From the NCBI RefSeq assembly GCF_000413855.1, contig NZ_ATGG01000011.1, positions 62,001 to 126,000 of the forward strand: DNA of 64,000 bases. The letters are read 5' to 3'. This DNA comes from Acinetobacter gyllenbergii CIP 110306 = MTCC 11365 (lineage in GTDB: Bacteria > Pseudomonadota > Gammaproteobacteria > Pseudomonadales > Moraxellaceae). The notes under the pieces were generated by a model, which was not told the DNA's origin, did no database searches, and worked only from the letters and a program-made list of their open reading frames with translations. Each line of letters begins with the position of its first letter. The first letter of the stretch is position 1. Position numbers and translations under genes: made by a program. Below, one piece after another: positions 33,805-42,629 of this stretch.

Positions 33805-35202
33805 TTATACCCTTTGTCGTTCTATTTCATGCTGAATAGCATGGGATAGGACCTCAAAGATCTTAGCTTCAAGTGATTGCGCCACATTAAAACGAATAAA
33901 ATTCTTAAAGTTTTGATTTTGGCTAAATGCATTTCCTGGGGCTAGAATCACACCGTGTTCTAAGCAATTCTGCGCGATACGTGCGCTATCGAAATGTTCA
34001 GGCAACTCACACCATAAAAAAATACCGGCGGATGGTTTAATCCATGTTTTGATGCCGAGTTTCTCAAGTTGTTTTACGGTTGTATCCATCGCTTTGGCCA
34101 AGCGAACTTTCAATTCCTCTAGATATTTACGATAATTACCATCAGTCAATGCAGCATATAAAATTTCCGAGGACAGGTTATTCCCCCCAAAACAGGTGGC
34201 AATTTTTATATCGGCTAGGTCCTCAATCCATTCTGATTGGGTTGCGATATAACCCGTACGAACAGAACCAGACAGCGTTTTAGAAAAACTGCCAATATGA
34301 ATCACACGCGACAAGCCATCCAAAGCTGCAAGACGCGGAGCACTATGTCGTTCTAGATCTGCGAAGATATCATCTTCAATGACAATCAAATTGGACTGTT
34401 CAACCAGTTTTAAAACCTGATAAGCCGTTGATGCAGTGAGCACAGCGCCAGTCGGATTATGAATGCCAGAATTGGTAATGTAGAGGCGTGGATTATAGTT
34501 TTTTATGGCTTGGGAGAACGCTTCCAGATCTGGTCCAGTCGGCGTATAAGGCACACCAATAATTTGGATTTGGTGTACTTTAAGCAGCGCATGAAAGTTG
34601 AAATAACAAGGATCATCAACCAGCACCACATCATTCGGTTTAAGGAAATAACGACAAATTAAATCAATTGCCTGCGTGCCAGAATCAGTTAATAGGATTT
34701 GGCTGGGACGTGCTTCGATACCTTTGCTCAAGATTCTGCGTGAGAGCAATTCACGTAAAGGTGCCAGACCGAGTGGGGTTGAATAATCAGTCAGAATGCT
34801 AGCAGGAGCTTTAGATACCTTACGAATGGCTTTACGGATATTTTCATGGGGCATCCAGTCATCAGGTAACCAACCGCAACCCGGTTTTAAAACACCTTGT
34901 TTGGCTTCGAGGGCTTGTCTTGAAATCCAAAGTGGATCAATACTTCGATCAATTTTTGGATGAATTTCCGAGATGGATAGAGGTGCAAGTGGGCCTGCGA
35001 CGAAAAAGCCTGAACCTGTCTTTGCTTCAATAATGCCTTGAGAAGCAAGACGTTCATAGGCCTCAACAATCGTTGAAACAGATAAATGCAGCAAGCCAGC
35101 TAAAGCACGGACTGAGGGGAGGCGCGAGCCAGGAAGTAAAGAGCGGGCTTTTATTTGTTCATGAATATGCTGGATCACAAATTCAATTTTAGTACTTTTC
35201 AT
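33805..35202 (-). CDS. MocR-type (GntR/aminotransferase) transcriptional regulator
   Basis: A GntR winged-helix domain occupies residues 1-75 (FVIQHIHEQIKARSLLPGSRLPSVRALAGLLHLSVSTIVEAYERL). A class I aminotransferase-like domain (about 110-460) keeps the PLP sites: TNSGIHNPTGAVLT, the Asp in VIEDDIFAD and the Schiff-base lysine in GSFSKTLSGSVRTGYI. The family includes PdxR and GabR. It is divergent from an EamA transporter with an inverted-repeat operator between them, so it probably regulates that exporter and itself in response to a PLP-linked ligand. 465 residues is typical. Confidence 0.92.
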   Translation of the reverse strand: MKSTKIEFVIQHIHEQIKARSLLPGSRLPSVRALAGLLHLSVSTIVEAYERLASQGIIEAKTGSGFFVAGPLAPLSISEIHPKIDRSIDPLWISRQALEAKQGVLKPGCGWLPDDWMPHENIRKAIRKVSKAPASILTDYSTPLGLAPLRELLSRRILSKGIEARPSQILLTDSGTQAIDLICRYFLKPNDVVLVDDPCYFNFHALLKVHQIQIIGVPYTPTGPDLEAFSQAIKNYNPRLYITNSGIHNPTGAVLTASTAYQVLKLVEQSNLIVIEDDIFADLERHSAPRLAALDGLSRVIHIGSFSKTLSGSVRTGYIATQSEWIEDLADIKIATCFGGNNLSSEILYAALTDGNYRKYLEELKVRLAKAMDTTVKQLEKLGIKTWIKPSAGIFLWCELPEHFDSARIAQNCLEHGVILAPGNAFSQNQNFKNFIRFNVAQSLEAKIFEVLSHAIQHEIERQRV

Positions 35203-35214
35203 AACAATACATCC

Positions 35215-35248
35215 ATAACTGTATGGGTAAATAAACCAATACAGTTAT
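35215..35248. promoter_or_regulatory. Candidate MocR operator (inverted repeat)
   Basis: ATAACTGTAT (35215-35224) and ATACAGTTAT (35239-35248) are perfect inverted 10-mers, centres 24 bases apart, in the 124-base divergent gap. A further partial copy, ACTGTA, lies at 35259-35264. MocR proteins bind such paired sites. Confidence 0.65.
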
Positions 35249-35326
35249 TTGGAATTGTACTGTACTGTGTATGGTGCTTAAACCATATCACAGTTTAAAT
35301 TCTCCATATAGCTTTGGAGAAAATAA

Positions 35327-36190
35327 ATGAAAACTTTAAGTCGTGGTTGGATGAATGGTCTGATCGGGGTGATTATTTTCGCAGGTTCATTGCCTGCAAC
35401 ACGTGTTGCAGTTATGGATTTCAGTCCTACCTTCTTAACGGCTGCACGTGCGGCTATTGCAGGGCTGCTTGGTTTGGCTTTGATTTTACTATCACGCCAG
35501 CAATTACCAGAGCGCAAAGATTGGCTACCACTATTTTATGTTGCGATAGGGGTCGTGATTGGCTTTCCATTATTTACTGCTTTAGCGCTTCAATATGTTA
35601 GTGCTGCACATACTATTGTTTTCGTTGGTTTATTACCTTTGGCAACCGCCATTTTTGGTGTGTTAAGAGGTGGAGAAAGACCGAATCTAGTGTTTTGGTT
35701 GTTTGCCGTTTTAGGTGCTGCACTAGTTTTTGGTTATATGCTGATTCAAACAGGAAGTTGGGCATTTAACTATGGTGATCTTTTTATGCTGTTGGCAATC
35801 ATACTCTGTGGCTTTGGTTATGCCGAGGGGGGGAAGCTCTCGAAGCATTTGGGTGGTTGGCAGGTGATCTGCTGGGCATTGATTATTACCTTACCTATCA
35901 TGCTGCTCATTTCATTTTTGTATATGCCAGCAAGTTTTGCACAAATCTCGATGTCGGCAAAACTGGGTCTAGTCTATGTGTCATTGTTTAGTATGTTGAT
36001 TGGTTTTTTCTTTTGGTATAAGGGTTTGGCACAAGGCGGGATAGCAACAGTAGGGCAGTTACAGTTGTTGCAACCCATTTTTGGTTTGGTCATTGCTGCG
36101 GTTTTATTGCATGAACAAGTCAGTGCAGCCATGTTCGCGGTCACGGTTGCGGTAATCGCCTGTGTTGCTTGTGCCAAAAAATTTGCTTAA
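35327..36190 (+). CDS. EamA/DMT-family transporter
   Basis: 287 residues with about ten hydrophobic segments in two EamA repeats, the drug/metabolite exporter fold. It begins MKTLSRGWMNGLIGVIIFAGSLPATRVAVMDFSP, characteristic of DMT exporters paired with MocR regulators. The second repeat has FFFWYKGLAQGGIATVGQLQLLQPIFGL. TGGAG precedes the ATG. The substrate is unknown; an amino acid or amine is likely from its linkage with the divergent MocR gene. Confidence 0.88.
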   Translation: MKTLSRGWMNGLIGVIIFAGSLPATRVAVMDFSPTFLTAARAAIAGLLGLALILLSRQQLPERKDWLPLFYVAIGVVIGFPLFTALALQYVSAAHTIVFVGLLPLATAIFGVLRGGERPNLVFWLFAVLGAALVFGYMLIQTGSWAFNYGDLFMLLAIILCGFGYAEGGKLSKHLGGWQVICWALIITLPIMLLISFLYMPASFAQISMSAKLGLVYVSLFSMLIGFFFWYKGLAQGGIATVGQLQLLQPIFGLVIAAVLLHEQVSAAMFAVTVAVIACVACAKKFA

Positions 36191-36200
36191 CTGGAAAAAA

Positions 36201-36512
36201 TTATAAGCAATTTGCAGGTTTTGGTATGCCCGCTAACCGACTTAAATGACGGGCAACTAAACCTGTATTAAATCTTTGCTGTAGCACAGCATTATCAATC
36301 TCAGGACTAATCGTTTTCATTAAAAATTTTATCAATGGACGTGTTGCTGGTGAATGGCCAAATTGCTGATAAAACTGCCTAACTGCATAAAGAACTTCAA
36401 AGTGCCAATCAGTTAATTGTAAATCTAAGGATTTTGCCAACTCCTGAGCAACCTGTTGATTCCAGATACTGTAATCTACTAAATGGCCGTCTTGGTCTAA
36501 TTCTAACTGCAT
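36201..36512 (-). CDS. tusE: Sulfurtransferase TusE (DsrC family)
   Basis: Takes persulfide sulfur from TusD and hands it to MnmA for 2-thiolation of tRNA wobble uridine. 103 residues from the ATG at 36510-36512. DsrC features: W-x2-Q near 25, DWHFEVLYAVRQFY, RPLIKFL and the active Cys at the second-last position in PKPANCL. A longer reading to 36569 would add a hydrophobic, unlikely tail. Last gene of tusDCBE. Confidence 0.92.
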   Translation of the reverse strand: MQLELDQDGHLVDYSIWNQQVAQELAKSLDLQLTDWHFEVLYAVRQFYQQFGHSPATRPLIKFLMKTISPEIDNAVLQQRFNTGLVARHLSRLAGIPKPANCL

Positions 36513-36550
36513 AAAATAGCCTAAAAAAATTAAAAGGAATTGAAGAGAAC

Positions 36551-36826
36551 TTATTTCAAAGAAATACAACGTTTGAATTTTAAGCTAAGGTCAGCAAATT
36601 GAGCATAGTCAATCGCCAGAATTTGCGCGCTTAATTCTTCAATAATCAGGTTGTGTTCATTACTTAAACAATAAATGTTTGGATAGGCAGTTATTATTGA
36701 GCTGTTCACTTTAATGGCTGCTTCACCCATTAGTACGATAAAGTCATCAGATTGTGCCATTTTTACTAAATCAGACCACACCTGATCTGCCGCAGATTGG
36801 ACTAAAAAGAGCGTTGTTTGTTCCAT
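36551..36826 (-). CDS. tusB: Sulfur relay protein TusB (DsrH-like)
   Basis: 91 residues with the DsrH/TusB start TLFLVQSAADQ. Forms the TusBCD hexamer that relays sulfur for mnm5s2U synthesis in tRNA. The family is divergent; assignment rests on size, the fold-like pattern (VLMGEAAIKVNSS) and its place between tusC and tusE. Spacing to tusC is 11 bases. Confidence 0.85.
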   Translation of the reverse strand: MEQTTLFLVQSAADQVWSDLVKMAQSDDFIVLMGEAAIKVNSSIITAYPNIYCLSNEHNLIIEELSAQILAIDYAQFADLSLKFKRCISLK

Positions 36827-36837
36827 AATGAGACACC

Positions 36838-37188
36838 TTACCAGTACAATATATGATCAAAAGACTGGGTAAATTCAGGAGTAAGATCAATAAATTCGAT
36901 CTCCTGATCCGTATTTTTAACGATGTTAAGTTCTTGATTTTTAGATTCAATCAGAATTGGGGTTAAATCATAAAACTCAAAACTTTCGACCATGTTGGCT
37001 GCAATTTTGAACTCATGTTTAAGTTGATCGAATTCTAATTTATTGTCTAATAAGCTAATTGCTGCACACTTTAATAATACTTTGACAGAAATACCAAAGG
37101 TTGCTAAAACCATAGTAGCGGACAAGCTTTCATTGACTTGCAAACTTGTTAAGTTAGGTTGCGTTAGGATGACGAGTACAGATTTCAC
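36838..37188 (-). CDS. tusC: Sulfur relay protein TusC (DsrF-like)
   Basis: 116 residues, beginning MKSVLVILTQPNLTSLQVNESL and continuing with ATFGISVKVLLKCAA, the DsrF/TusC pattern. Structural member of the TusBCD complex. The ATG is at 37186-37188. Same strand and order as tusD and tusB. Confidence 0.85.
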   Translation of the reverse strand: MKSVLVILTQPNLTSLQVNESLSATMVLATFGISVKVLLKCAAISLLDNKLEFDQLKHEFKIAANMVESFEFYDLTPILIESKNQELNIVKNTDQEIEFIDLTPEFTQSFDHILYW

Positions 37189-37231
37189 ACAATTTACCTT
37201 TTCAAAGCAACACTCTAGTAAAGAACTTTAA

Positions 37232-37600
37232 TTAAAATTGAATTAAACGAGAACAGCTTTGTACTGCGTCAGCAAGCTCTCCGAGCCCAACCAGTTCAAA
37301 GCCTTTGGCTAAGTTGTGATGTTGGAGTGAATGACGTTTTGCATTGTCCGCATCAGTGATTCCCCGAGCAAGGGCGGCGCTGACACAGACAGGGAGTCGA
37401 ATGCCAAGCTTTTGCCATTCATGTTTTAGATTGCGTTGATCATCAGGAAACCACTGTAAGTCATTCGCAACCTGAACACCATCTTGGTAAAAGAAGACAA
37501 GCAATTCTTCATGCTTATTTTGAAGCGCTTGAGCTAAGCCAAAAGCATGCCAAGCCATGATTGATGTAGGCGCAGAAGTGATTAGCAGTAGTGTACTCAT
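37232..37600 (-). CDS. tusD: Sulfurtransferase TusD (DsrE-like)
   Basis: 122 residues. The active-site Cys is in RLPVCVSAALARG (about residue 75), which carries the persulfide passed from TusA to TusE. Other DsrE features: LITSAPTSIMAWHAFGLAQAL and VFFYQDGVQVAN. First gene of tusDCBE; its start is 67 bases from the divergent epimerase-like gene. Confidence 0.9.
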   Translation of the reverse strand: MSTLLLITSAPTSIMAWHAFGLAQALQNKHEELLVFFYQDGVQVANDLQWFPDDQRNLKHEWQKLGIRLPVCVSAALARGITDADNAKRHSLQHHNLAKGFELVGLGELADAVQSCSRLIQF

Positions 37601-37667
37601 TGAATATTCACTATGGTCGTAGTTGGCAAAATGATGATGGACAGATTTAAAGGAAGGTAAGTATACA

Positions 37668-38675
37668 ATGATTTTGGTGACAGGTGGTTTAGGCTTTATC
37701 GGTTCTCATATTGCTTTGAGTCTGTTGGCGCATGGGCAAGAGATCGTTATTGTTGATAACTTAGCCAATTCAACCTTGCAAACCTTAGAACGTCTCGAAT
37801 ATATTTCAGGCATGTATATTCCATTTGCAAAGTTGGATGTACGAAATACCCCAGCACTAAATAAAGTTTTTGAACAATATTCAATTGATACGGTGATTCA
37901 TACTGCCAGCTTTAAGTCCTTAGAAGAATCCACTTTAAAACCGCTTGAATATTATAATGATAATGTCAGTAGTATTATGAGTCTCTTAAGAGCCATGCAG
38001 CGGATGGGGGTGAGACAATTAATCAATCTCTCGAGTTTGGCGGTATATGGTCAATCAGATGAAAAATTATCTGAACTGACTGAATTTAACTACAGCTATC
38101 CTAATCCTTATGTTCGATCACAACAAATTGTTGAGGATATTATTGCTGATACCTATAAAGTTGATCCTGAATGGCGCATTGTGAACTTGCGATTATCGAA
38201 TATCGTAGGGGCATTTGAGCATGGTGTGTTGGGTGAGTTTGTTACGCAATTACCTAAGAATATTGTGCCTTTAGCCTTGCAAGTTGCTGCAATGCAACGA
38301 GAGTACATCGAGTTGCAAAATCAGGCAGTTACAGCAGATGGTACGGTTGAACGGAGTTTTCTACATGTATTAGATGCATGTGATGCAATTTTAATGACAT
38401 TGAATTGGTTGAAGTCGCAGAACAATTGTTTAGAGTCATTCAATATTGCGCATACGCAACTGACCTCGATTCAAAGCTTATTAGATGAAATTGCAAAAGT
38501 GACGCAAACCCAAGTCAATGTTCAGCCTGCGGTATTTCAGCATCAAGAGCTCGCTAAATTAGGAGCAACAATAGAAAAAGCAGCAACGAACTTAAACTGG
38601 TCACCAAAACGTACTCTAGTCCAGATGATTGAAGATGAATGGCGATTTTATTTAAATACCTTAAAGGGTAATTAA
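37668..38675 (+). CDS. GalE-like NAD-dependent epimerase/dehydratase, catalytic Lys missing
   Basis: 335 residues, extended SDR fold. The NAD loop is VTGGLGFIGSHIA (residues 4-16), with VDNLANS. The conserved Ser is in NLSSLAVYG (120-128) and the Tyr at 148 in PNPYVRSQQIVED, but the lysine of Y-x3-K is Gln152. This residue is nearly invariant in active UDP-glucose 4-epimerases. KPLEYYNDNV near 91 is typical of GalE. So it is GalE-related, but epimerase activity is doubtful. It may bind NAD and a sugar nucleotide. It is separated by a short gap from tusD. Confidence 0.82.
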   Translation: MILVTGGLGFIGSHIALSLLAHGQEIVIVDNLANSTLQTLERLEYISGMYIPFAKLDVRNTPALNKVFEQYSIDTVIHTASFKSLEESTLKPLEYYNDNVSSIMSLLRAMQRMGVRQLINLSSLAVYGQSDEKLSELTEFNYSYPNPYVRSQQIVEDIIADTYKVDPEWRIVNLRLSNIVGAFEHGVLGEFVTQLPKNIVPLALQVAAMQREYIELQNQAVTADGTVERSFLHVLDACDAILMTLNWLKSQNNCLESFNIAHTQLTSIQSLLDEIAKVTQTQVNVQPAVFQHQELAKLGATIEKAATNLNWSPKRTLVQMIEDEWRFYLNTLKGN

Positions 38676-38790
38676 GATAATGATTATTATTTACAATTAT
38701 AACTGCTTTGATTAGGATAACGGCAACTAGCCAAAGCATCACTTTGCTTCAGCCCGTGAGAACTTTAACCAAATAGAGCAGAGGTTGTTT

Positions 38791-40185
38791 ATGCAAATGC
38801 GAATTGAACACGATACCATGGGCGAAATCGAAGTGCCGAATGAGGCCTTATGGGGTGCGCAAACGCAACGAAGTTTACAGAACTTTAAGATTGGCCAGGA
38901 ACGCTTACCGCGTGCCATGATTCGCGCAATGGGGCTTGTGAAGAAAGCTGCTGCAATCACCAATGCTGAGTTAAAACAACTGCCTGAGGATTTGAGTCAG
39001 TATATTGTTGGCGCTGCTGAAGAAGTGATTGCAGGGCAATGGGATTCTCAATTTCCATTGGTGGTTTGGCAAACGGGTTCGGGCACACAAAGTAACATGA
39101 ACTGTAATGAAGTGATTGCCAATATTGCTAATCAGAAATTAGGTCAAGTTTTGGGGGCGCAGAAACCAGTCCATCCGAATGATCATGTTAACCGTGCGCA
39201 ATCGACCAATGACTCATTCCCGACAGCAATTCATGTAGCAGCCAGTATTCAAATCAATGAGTTACTCATTCCTGCGGTAGAGCAGCTAAAAGCAACTTTA
39301 CAGCGTAAGTCAGAAGAATTTGATGATATCGTTAAAATTGGTCGTACACATTTGCAGGACGCAACGCCTTTGACTTTAGGTCAAGAGTTTAGTGGTTATG
39401 TGTCTCAACTAGAACATGGCTTGAAACGTTTGCAGCAAGCACTTGCAGGCTTATATGAACTACCTTTGGGTGGAACAGCGGTAGGGACAGGTCTGAATGC
39501 CCATCCAGATTATGCCGTAAAAGCAGCTGAACAATTGGCCGAACTTACTGGCTTACCATTCGTTACTGCACCAAATAAATTTGAAGCTTTGGCAGGACGT
39601 GATGCAGCTGTCTTTGCATCAGGTGCATTAAAAACACTAGCGGCAAGCTTAAATAAAATTGCTAATGATATTCGTTGGTTAGCAAGTGGCCCTCGCTGTG
39701 GTTTCGGTGAAATTCGTATTCCAGAGAATGAACCTGGTTCAAGCATCATGCCGGGTAAAGTGAATCCAACGCAAAGCGAAGCGATGACGATGGTCGTCGC
39801 TCAAGTCTTAGGTAATGACACCACTATTAATGTGGCAGGTGCTTCAGGTAATTTTGAGCTCAATGTCTTTATGCCTGTGATTGCTTATAACTTGCTGCAA
39901 TCGATTCAGTTGTTGGGTGATGCATGCAATAGTTTTAATGATCATTGCGCGGTAGGTATAGAACCGAATCGTGAGAAAATTGATTATTTCTTACATAACT
40001 CATTAATGCTGGTGACTGCACTTAATCCCGTGATTGGTTATGAAAACTCAGCCAAAGTTGCTAAAACTGCCTATAAGGAAAATAAAACCTTAAAACAGGT
40101 TGCGGTTGAACTTGGTCTGGTGACTGAAGCGCAATTTGATGAAGTGGTGAAGCCCGAAAATATGGTTTCTCCAAATAGCAAATAA
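38791..40185 (+). CDS. fumC: Class II fumarate hydratase
   Basis: Fumarate to malate in the citric acid cycle; the iron-free, oxidation-resistant type. Family signatures are [17 protein letters not shown] (about 99-115), [35 protein letters not shown] and the fumarase signature [15 protein letters not shown] (about 315-330). 464 residues from the ATG at 38791, with AGAGG upstream; a TTG two codons earlier is in frame but unlikely. It has its own terminator. Confidence 0.95.
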   Translation: MQMRIEHDTMGEIEVPNEALWGAQTQRSLQNFKIGQERLPRAMIRAMGLVKKAAAITNAELKQLPEDLSQYIVGAAEEVIAGQWDSQFPLVVWQTGSGTQSNMNCNEVIANIANQKLGQVLGAQKPVHPNDHVNRAQSTNDSFPTAIHVAASIQINELLIPAVEQLKATLQRKSEEFDDIVKIGRTHLQDATPLTLGQEFSGYVSQLEHGLKRLQQALAGLYELPLGGTAVGTGLNAHPDYAVKAAEQLAELTGLPFVTAPNKFEALAGRDAAVFASGALKTLAASLNKIANDIRWLASGPRCGFGEIRIPENEPGSSIMPGKVNPTQSEAMTMVVAQVLGNDTTINVAGASGNFELNVFMPVIAYNLLQSIQLLGDACNSFNDHCAVGIEPNREKIDYFLHNSLMLVTALNPVIGYENSAKVAKTAYKENKTLKQVAVELGLVTEAQFDEVVKPENMVSPNSK

Positions 40186-40200
40186 GCCAGATAGCTGAAT

Positions 40201-40230
40201 AAAATCCTTCTTTAATAGAGGGATTTTTTT
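40201..40230 (+). terminator. Intrinsic terminator of fumC
   Basis: AAAATCCTTC (40201-40210) pairs with GAGGGATTTT (40218-40227), with one G-U pair, followed by more T residues. Confidence 0.88.
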
Positions 40231-40340
40231 ATGTCTGGTTCTATGGGGGCATCTGATGATTGCTGTAAATGACTAAATTTGAAACTTATTCAGTTCAAGC
40301 GTTACAATGATGTGCTTCATAATAGGGTTAGTCGTACACC

Positions 40341-40751
40341 ATGTCTAAGATGTTTATATTTTGTTGCTTGATGGGTTGTCTCGTTGCTTGTAGTACGAGT
40401 AATCAGCAAAGTCTAAATCAAAGTAAACTAAAAAATGTTATAGAAAAACAGGTGAGTGAAACGATCAGGGTATCGGTCAAAGACGGGCAAAATAGAGAGA
40501 GAAAAATTGATGTAAAAATTAAACCTGAGCGCGATGCAGTTAAAGTACTCAAAGAAGAAGATGTCGTCGCATTAATCAATAAAACATCTGATCATATTGG
40601 AACATTCTTAATTGATAAAACAGCTTATATTCCTGCTTCTTCGGAGATTGAATTATATGACGACTTTTTAGTGGTTTTCATTTCTTATTCAACAGTTGAT
40701 TATGAGAAGAACAGAGTAACTAGTTCATATAGAATGTCATTTCCATATTAA
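40341..40751 (+). CDS. Uncharacterised lipoprotein
   Basis: 136 residues with lipoprotein signal MSKMFIFCCLMGCLVACS; lipobox LVAC puts the lipid-bearing Cys at about residue 17. The mature part is charged (VKDGQNRERKIDVKIKPERD), ending in a beta-like segment with FLVVFISYSTV. No family recognised. It is monocistronic between fumC and an intergenic stretch. Confidence 0.7.
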   Translation: MSKMFIFCCLMGCLVACSTSNQQSLNQSKLKNVIEKQVSETIRVSVKDGQNRERKIDVKIKPERDAVKVLKEEDVVALINKTSDHIGTFLIDKTAYIPASSEIELYDDFLVVFISYSTVDYEKNRVTSSYRMSFPY

Positions 40752-41031
40752 AAGCCTAATTATTTCGATTAGGGTCTGTTATCTTTATTTAAATAACCTT
40801 GAGAAAATTTTCCGCACGTTATCAAGCAGTATCTCGTCGGTACTGCTAAGTAAATTGCTAATATCGTTACCAAACTCAAACTAGAGTATATTTCACTTGA
40901 ATAATTTATGACTTGAAATTCTATAAAGCTATAAAATAGAACAAGCGGTCAGCAAAAAATGATATTTTATCGACAAGTAGTTCTCATTGCCCTTGTTTTT
41001 TGTGATAATTGCTGCGTAATTTGGGGGTGGT
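40752..41031. other. Intergenic region
   Basis: 280 bases without a recognised gene. It ends with TTGGGGGTGG, a ribosome-site-like stretch for the small protein at 41032. No distinct hairpins noted. Confidence 0.4.
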
Positions 41032-41145
41032 ATGAATATTGTTAAATTTGTAAAGAGCTTCAATACAGTGGGTTTTTATCTAACTTTAGCCAGCGTTCTG
41101 CTAGCGACACTTATTTTGTATTTTTACGTTATTAATCCTAATTAA
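41032..41145 (+). CDS. 37-residue single-pass membrane peptide
   Basis: ATG at 41032 with GGGGG a few bases upstream, TAA at 41143-41145. It has a short basic start, MNIVKFVKSFNTVG, and one membrane span, FYLTLASVLLATLILYFYVI. No family known to me. Support is the Shine-Dalgarno-like stretch and the clear membrane helix; being so short, it remains tentative. Confidence 0.45.
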   Translation: MNIVKFVKSFNTVGFYLTLASVLLATLILYFYVINPN

Positions 41146-41727
41146 ACTGTGGGGGTAAAATTTTCCCTGCGCTTTATTTAAATGATGTTTTAACTGAAGC
41201 TTGTGGTAAACATAGATTGATATCACTTATTCTTAATATTGTAAGGGAAATTGGCTCTATGTCTGATACTGGCCCAGTATTAAAATGTTAATCAAAAAAA
41301 CCATAACTGAAATGTTATGGTTTTTTTGATGGATTGCACAAAGGTGTAGATGGTTGATAGAACTCTAATCAGTTTTAACCATCATCAGTGGGAGAACTGA
41401 TCTGTTTTCTTATTTTGATGGGGCTGAGTTTGTCGTTGATGAGGCTTGATTTTTAATGATCTGCTTAACGTCAAGCCTACTATGTTGATTAAGCTTAGGA
41501 TGTATCAAAAGTAAAACGTTTGATTTATGAATAGGCCAATGAGGGTCATGAAGGTTTTCAACCTCTTTGTCTGCTTGTGAATAAACCTATTGCAGTAACC
41601 GACATTGAATAAATCGTGATAATTGTTAAAATGATCATTCCATTCTGTTTTAATTTTATTTGTGTTTCGTGTTTTTGCGAAATTTGAATTAAATATACAA
41701 AACAGTGTCTTATTTCAGGATTTTTTA
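41146..41727. other. Intergenic region with orphan terminator
   Basis: About 580 bases. A strong bidirectional terminator lies at 41294. In front of it an 11-codon frame (MSDTGPVLKC, 41259-41291) has a poor ribosome site. After it comes about 400 bases of unrecognised sequence leading to AGGA before the next gene. A small RNA ending at the terminator is possible. Confidence 0.4.
41294..41327. terminator. Bidirectional intrinsic terminator
   Basis: A 14-bp perfect stem, AAAAAAACCATAAC (41294-41307) and GTTATGGTTTTTTT (41314-41327), with loop TGAAAT, has A- and T-tracts for both directions. Confidence 0.92.
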
Positions 41728-42219
41728 ATGCTCAATATCTATTTAACAGATACCAAAACCAACATCCAATTTTCTGATCTTCCAAACGAAAATCCTGTTA
41801 AGTTTCTGTTGAATTTAAAGAAAATTTTTCCAAGTACTGCCGATCTATTATTGCCCGTTTTGCCCGAAGACAATAACTTGGAAAATGTGACTTGGGAAGC
41901 AACGTCTAAAGACTTTGAAATTTTCAAAAAATTATTAGAAGGTTGGGGTATCATTGAGCTGCGTTTAAGTGCGATAACGACTTATAAAGACAAAAATTTT
42001 GCCAATGAGTTGGTGAAAAAAGCGCAACTAAAACGGAAACAGATTGCACAAGAACAGCCACAGTTGTCCATGATTGCATTGGATTATGTATTGATGCATG
42101 AGATTCATGCGCTGATTGATGCAGAACTGGTGATGATTGGAGAAAAATTCTATTTGCCAACATTGCGTGAGCTTTGGAAAGGACATTTTTCAGATCAAAT
42201 TTTGCAATGCAAGTTTTAA
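41728..42219 (+). CDS. Uncharacterised protein
   Basis: 163 residues. The ATG at 41728 follows AGGA at good spacing; a longer reading from 41662 lacks that. The chain begins MLNIYLTDTKTNIQFSDLP and has an amphipathic helical middle (KKAQLKRKQIAQEQPQL) and C-terminal FYLPTLRELWKGHF. Soluble, no domain recognised. It is probably a genus-restricted protein. A strong terminator follows directly. Confidence 0.75.
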   Translation: MLNIYLTDTKTNIQFSDLPNENPVKFLLNLKKIFPSTADLLLPVLPEDNNLENVTWEATSKDFEIFKKLLEGWGIIELRLSAITTYKDKNFANELVKKAQLKRKQIAQEQPQLSMIALDYVLMHEIHALIDAELVMIGEKFYLPTLRELWKGHFSDQILQCKF

Positions 42220-42224
42220 GCATT

Positions 42225-42251
42225 AAAGCAGGCTTTTAGCCTGCTTTTTTT
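42225..42251 (+). terminator. Intrinsic terminator
   Basis: AAAGCAGGC (42225-42233) and GCCTGCTTT (42239-42247) form a 9-bp stem with loop TTTTA and T-run. Confidence 0.92.
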
Positions 42252-42357
42252 ATGATATTAACCCTGAGTCAAATAGAACAAATCTTCGTCTACAAACAAT
42301 TACAAGAATTTAGTGTCTGTATTTTTATGCGGCATATATATTGCTTATAAGGATATA

Positions 42358-42590
42358 AATATTATTGCGGGAGAGAAGTTCTTCAATGAACTCGCCGAAG
42401 GAGCAACGACCCCGGAAACTCTCAGGCAGAAGGACTGTAATAATAGAAATACAATCTGGAGAGCAGTGCTCAACTTGTAGAAATATACAACAACTTTTTT
42501 CTTCTACGATTAACACTCACCGAAGGGGAAGGCTTAATGATTAATTGGTAATCATCTGCCGAAACTCTCAGGTACCATGACAGATGGGGC
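42358..42590 (+). promoter_or_regulatory. Tandem glycine riboswitch
   Basis: Two glycine aptamers in series. Aptamer 1 (about 42358-42446) has GCGGGAGAG, CGCCGAAGGAGCAA and AAACTCTCAGGCAGAAGGAC, closed by TATTAT/ATAATA pairing. Aptamer 2 (about 42455-42590) has CTGGAGAG, CACCGAAGGGGAAGGC and GCCGAAACTCTCAGGTACC. These blocks are the hallmark of the class. The downstream hairpin GAAATG-TTATG-CATTTC (42601-42617) lies next to the ribosome site TAGGAG, so glycine could regulate translation of dadA. The class acts on cis genes of glycine metabolism. Confidence 0.95.
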
Positions 42591-42629
42591 TATGCATTAA
42601 GAAATGTTATGCATTTCTAGGAGTTTGCT

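Noticed and set aside
42325..42516. Minus-strand frame across the glycine riboswitch
   Set aside because: Explained by the riboswitch sequence itself; no ribosome site.
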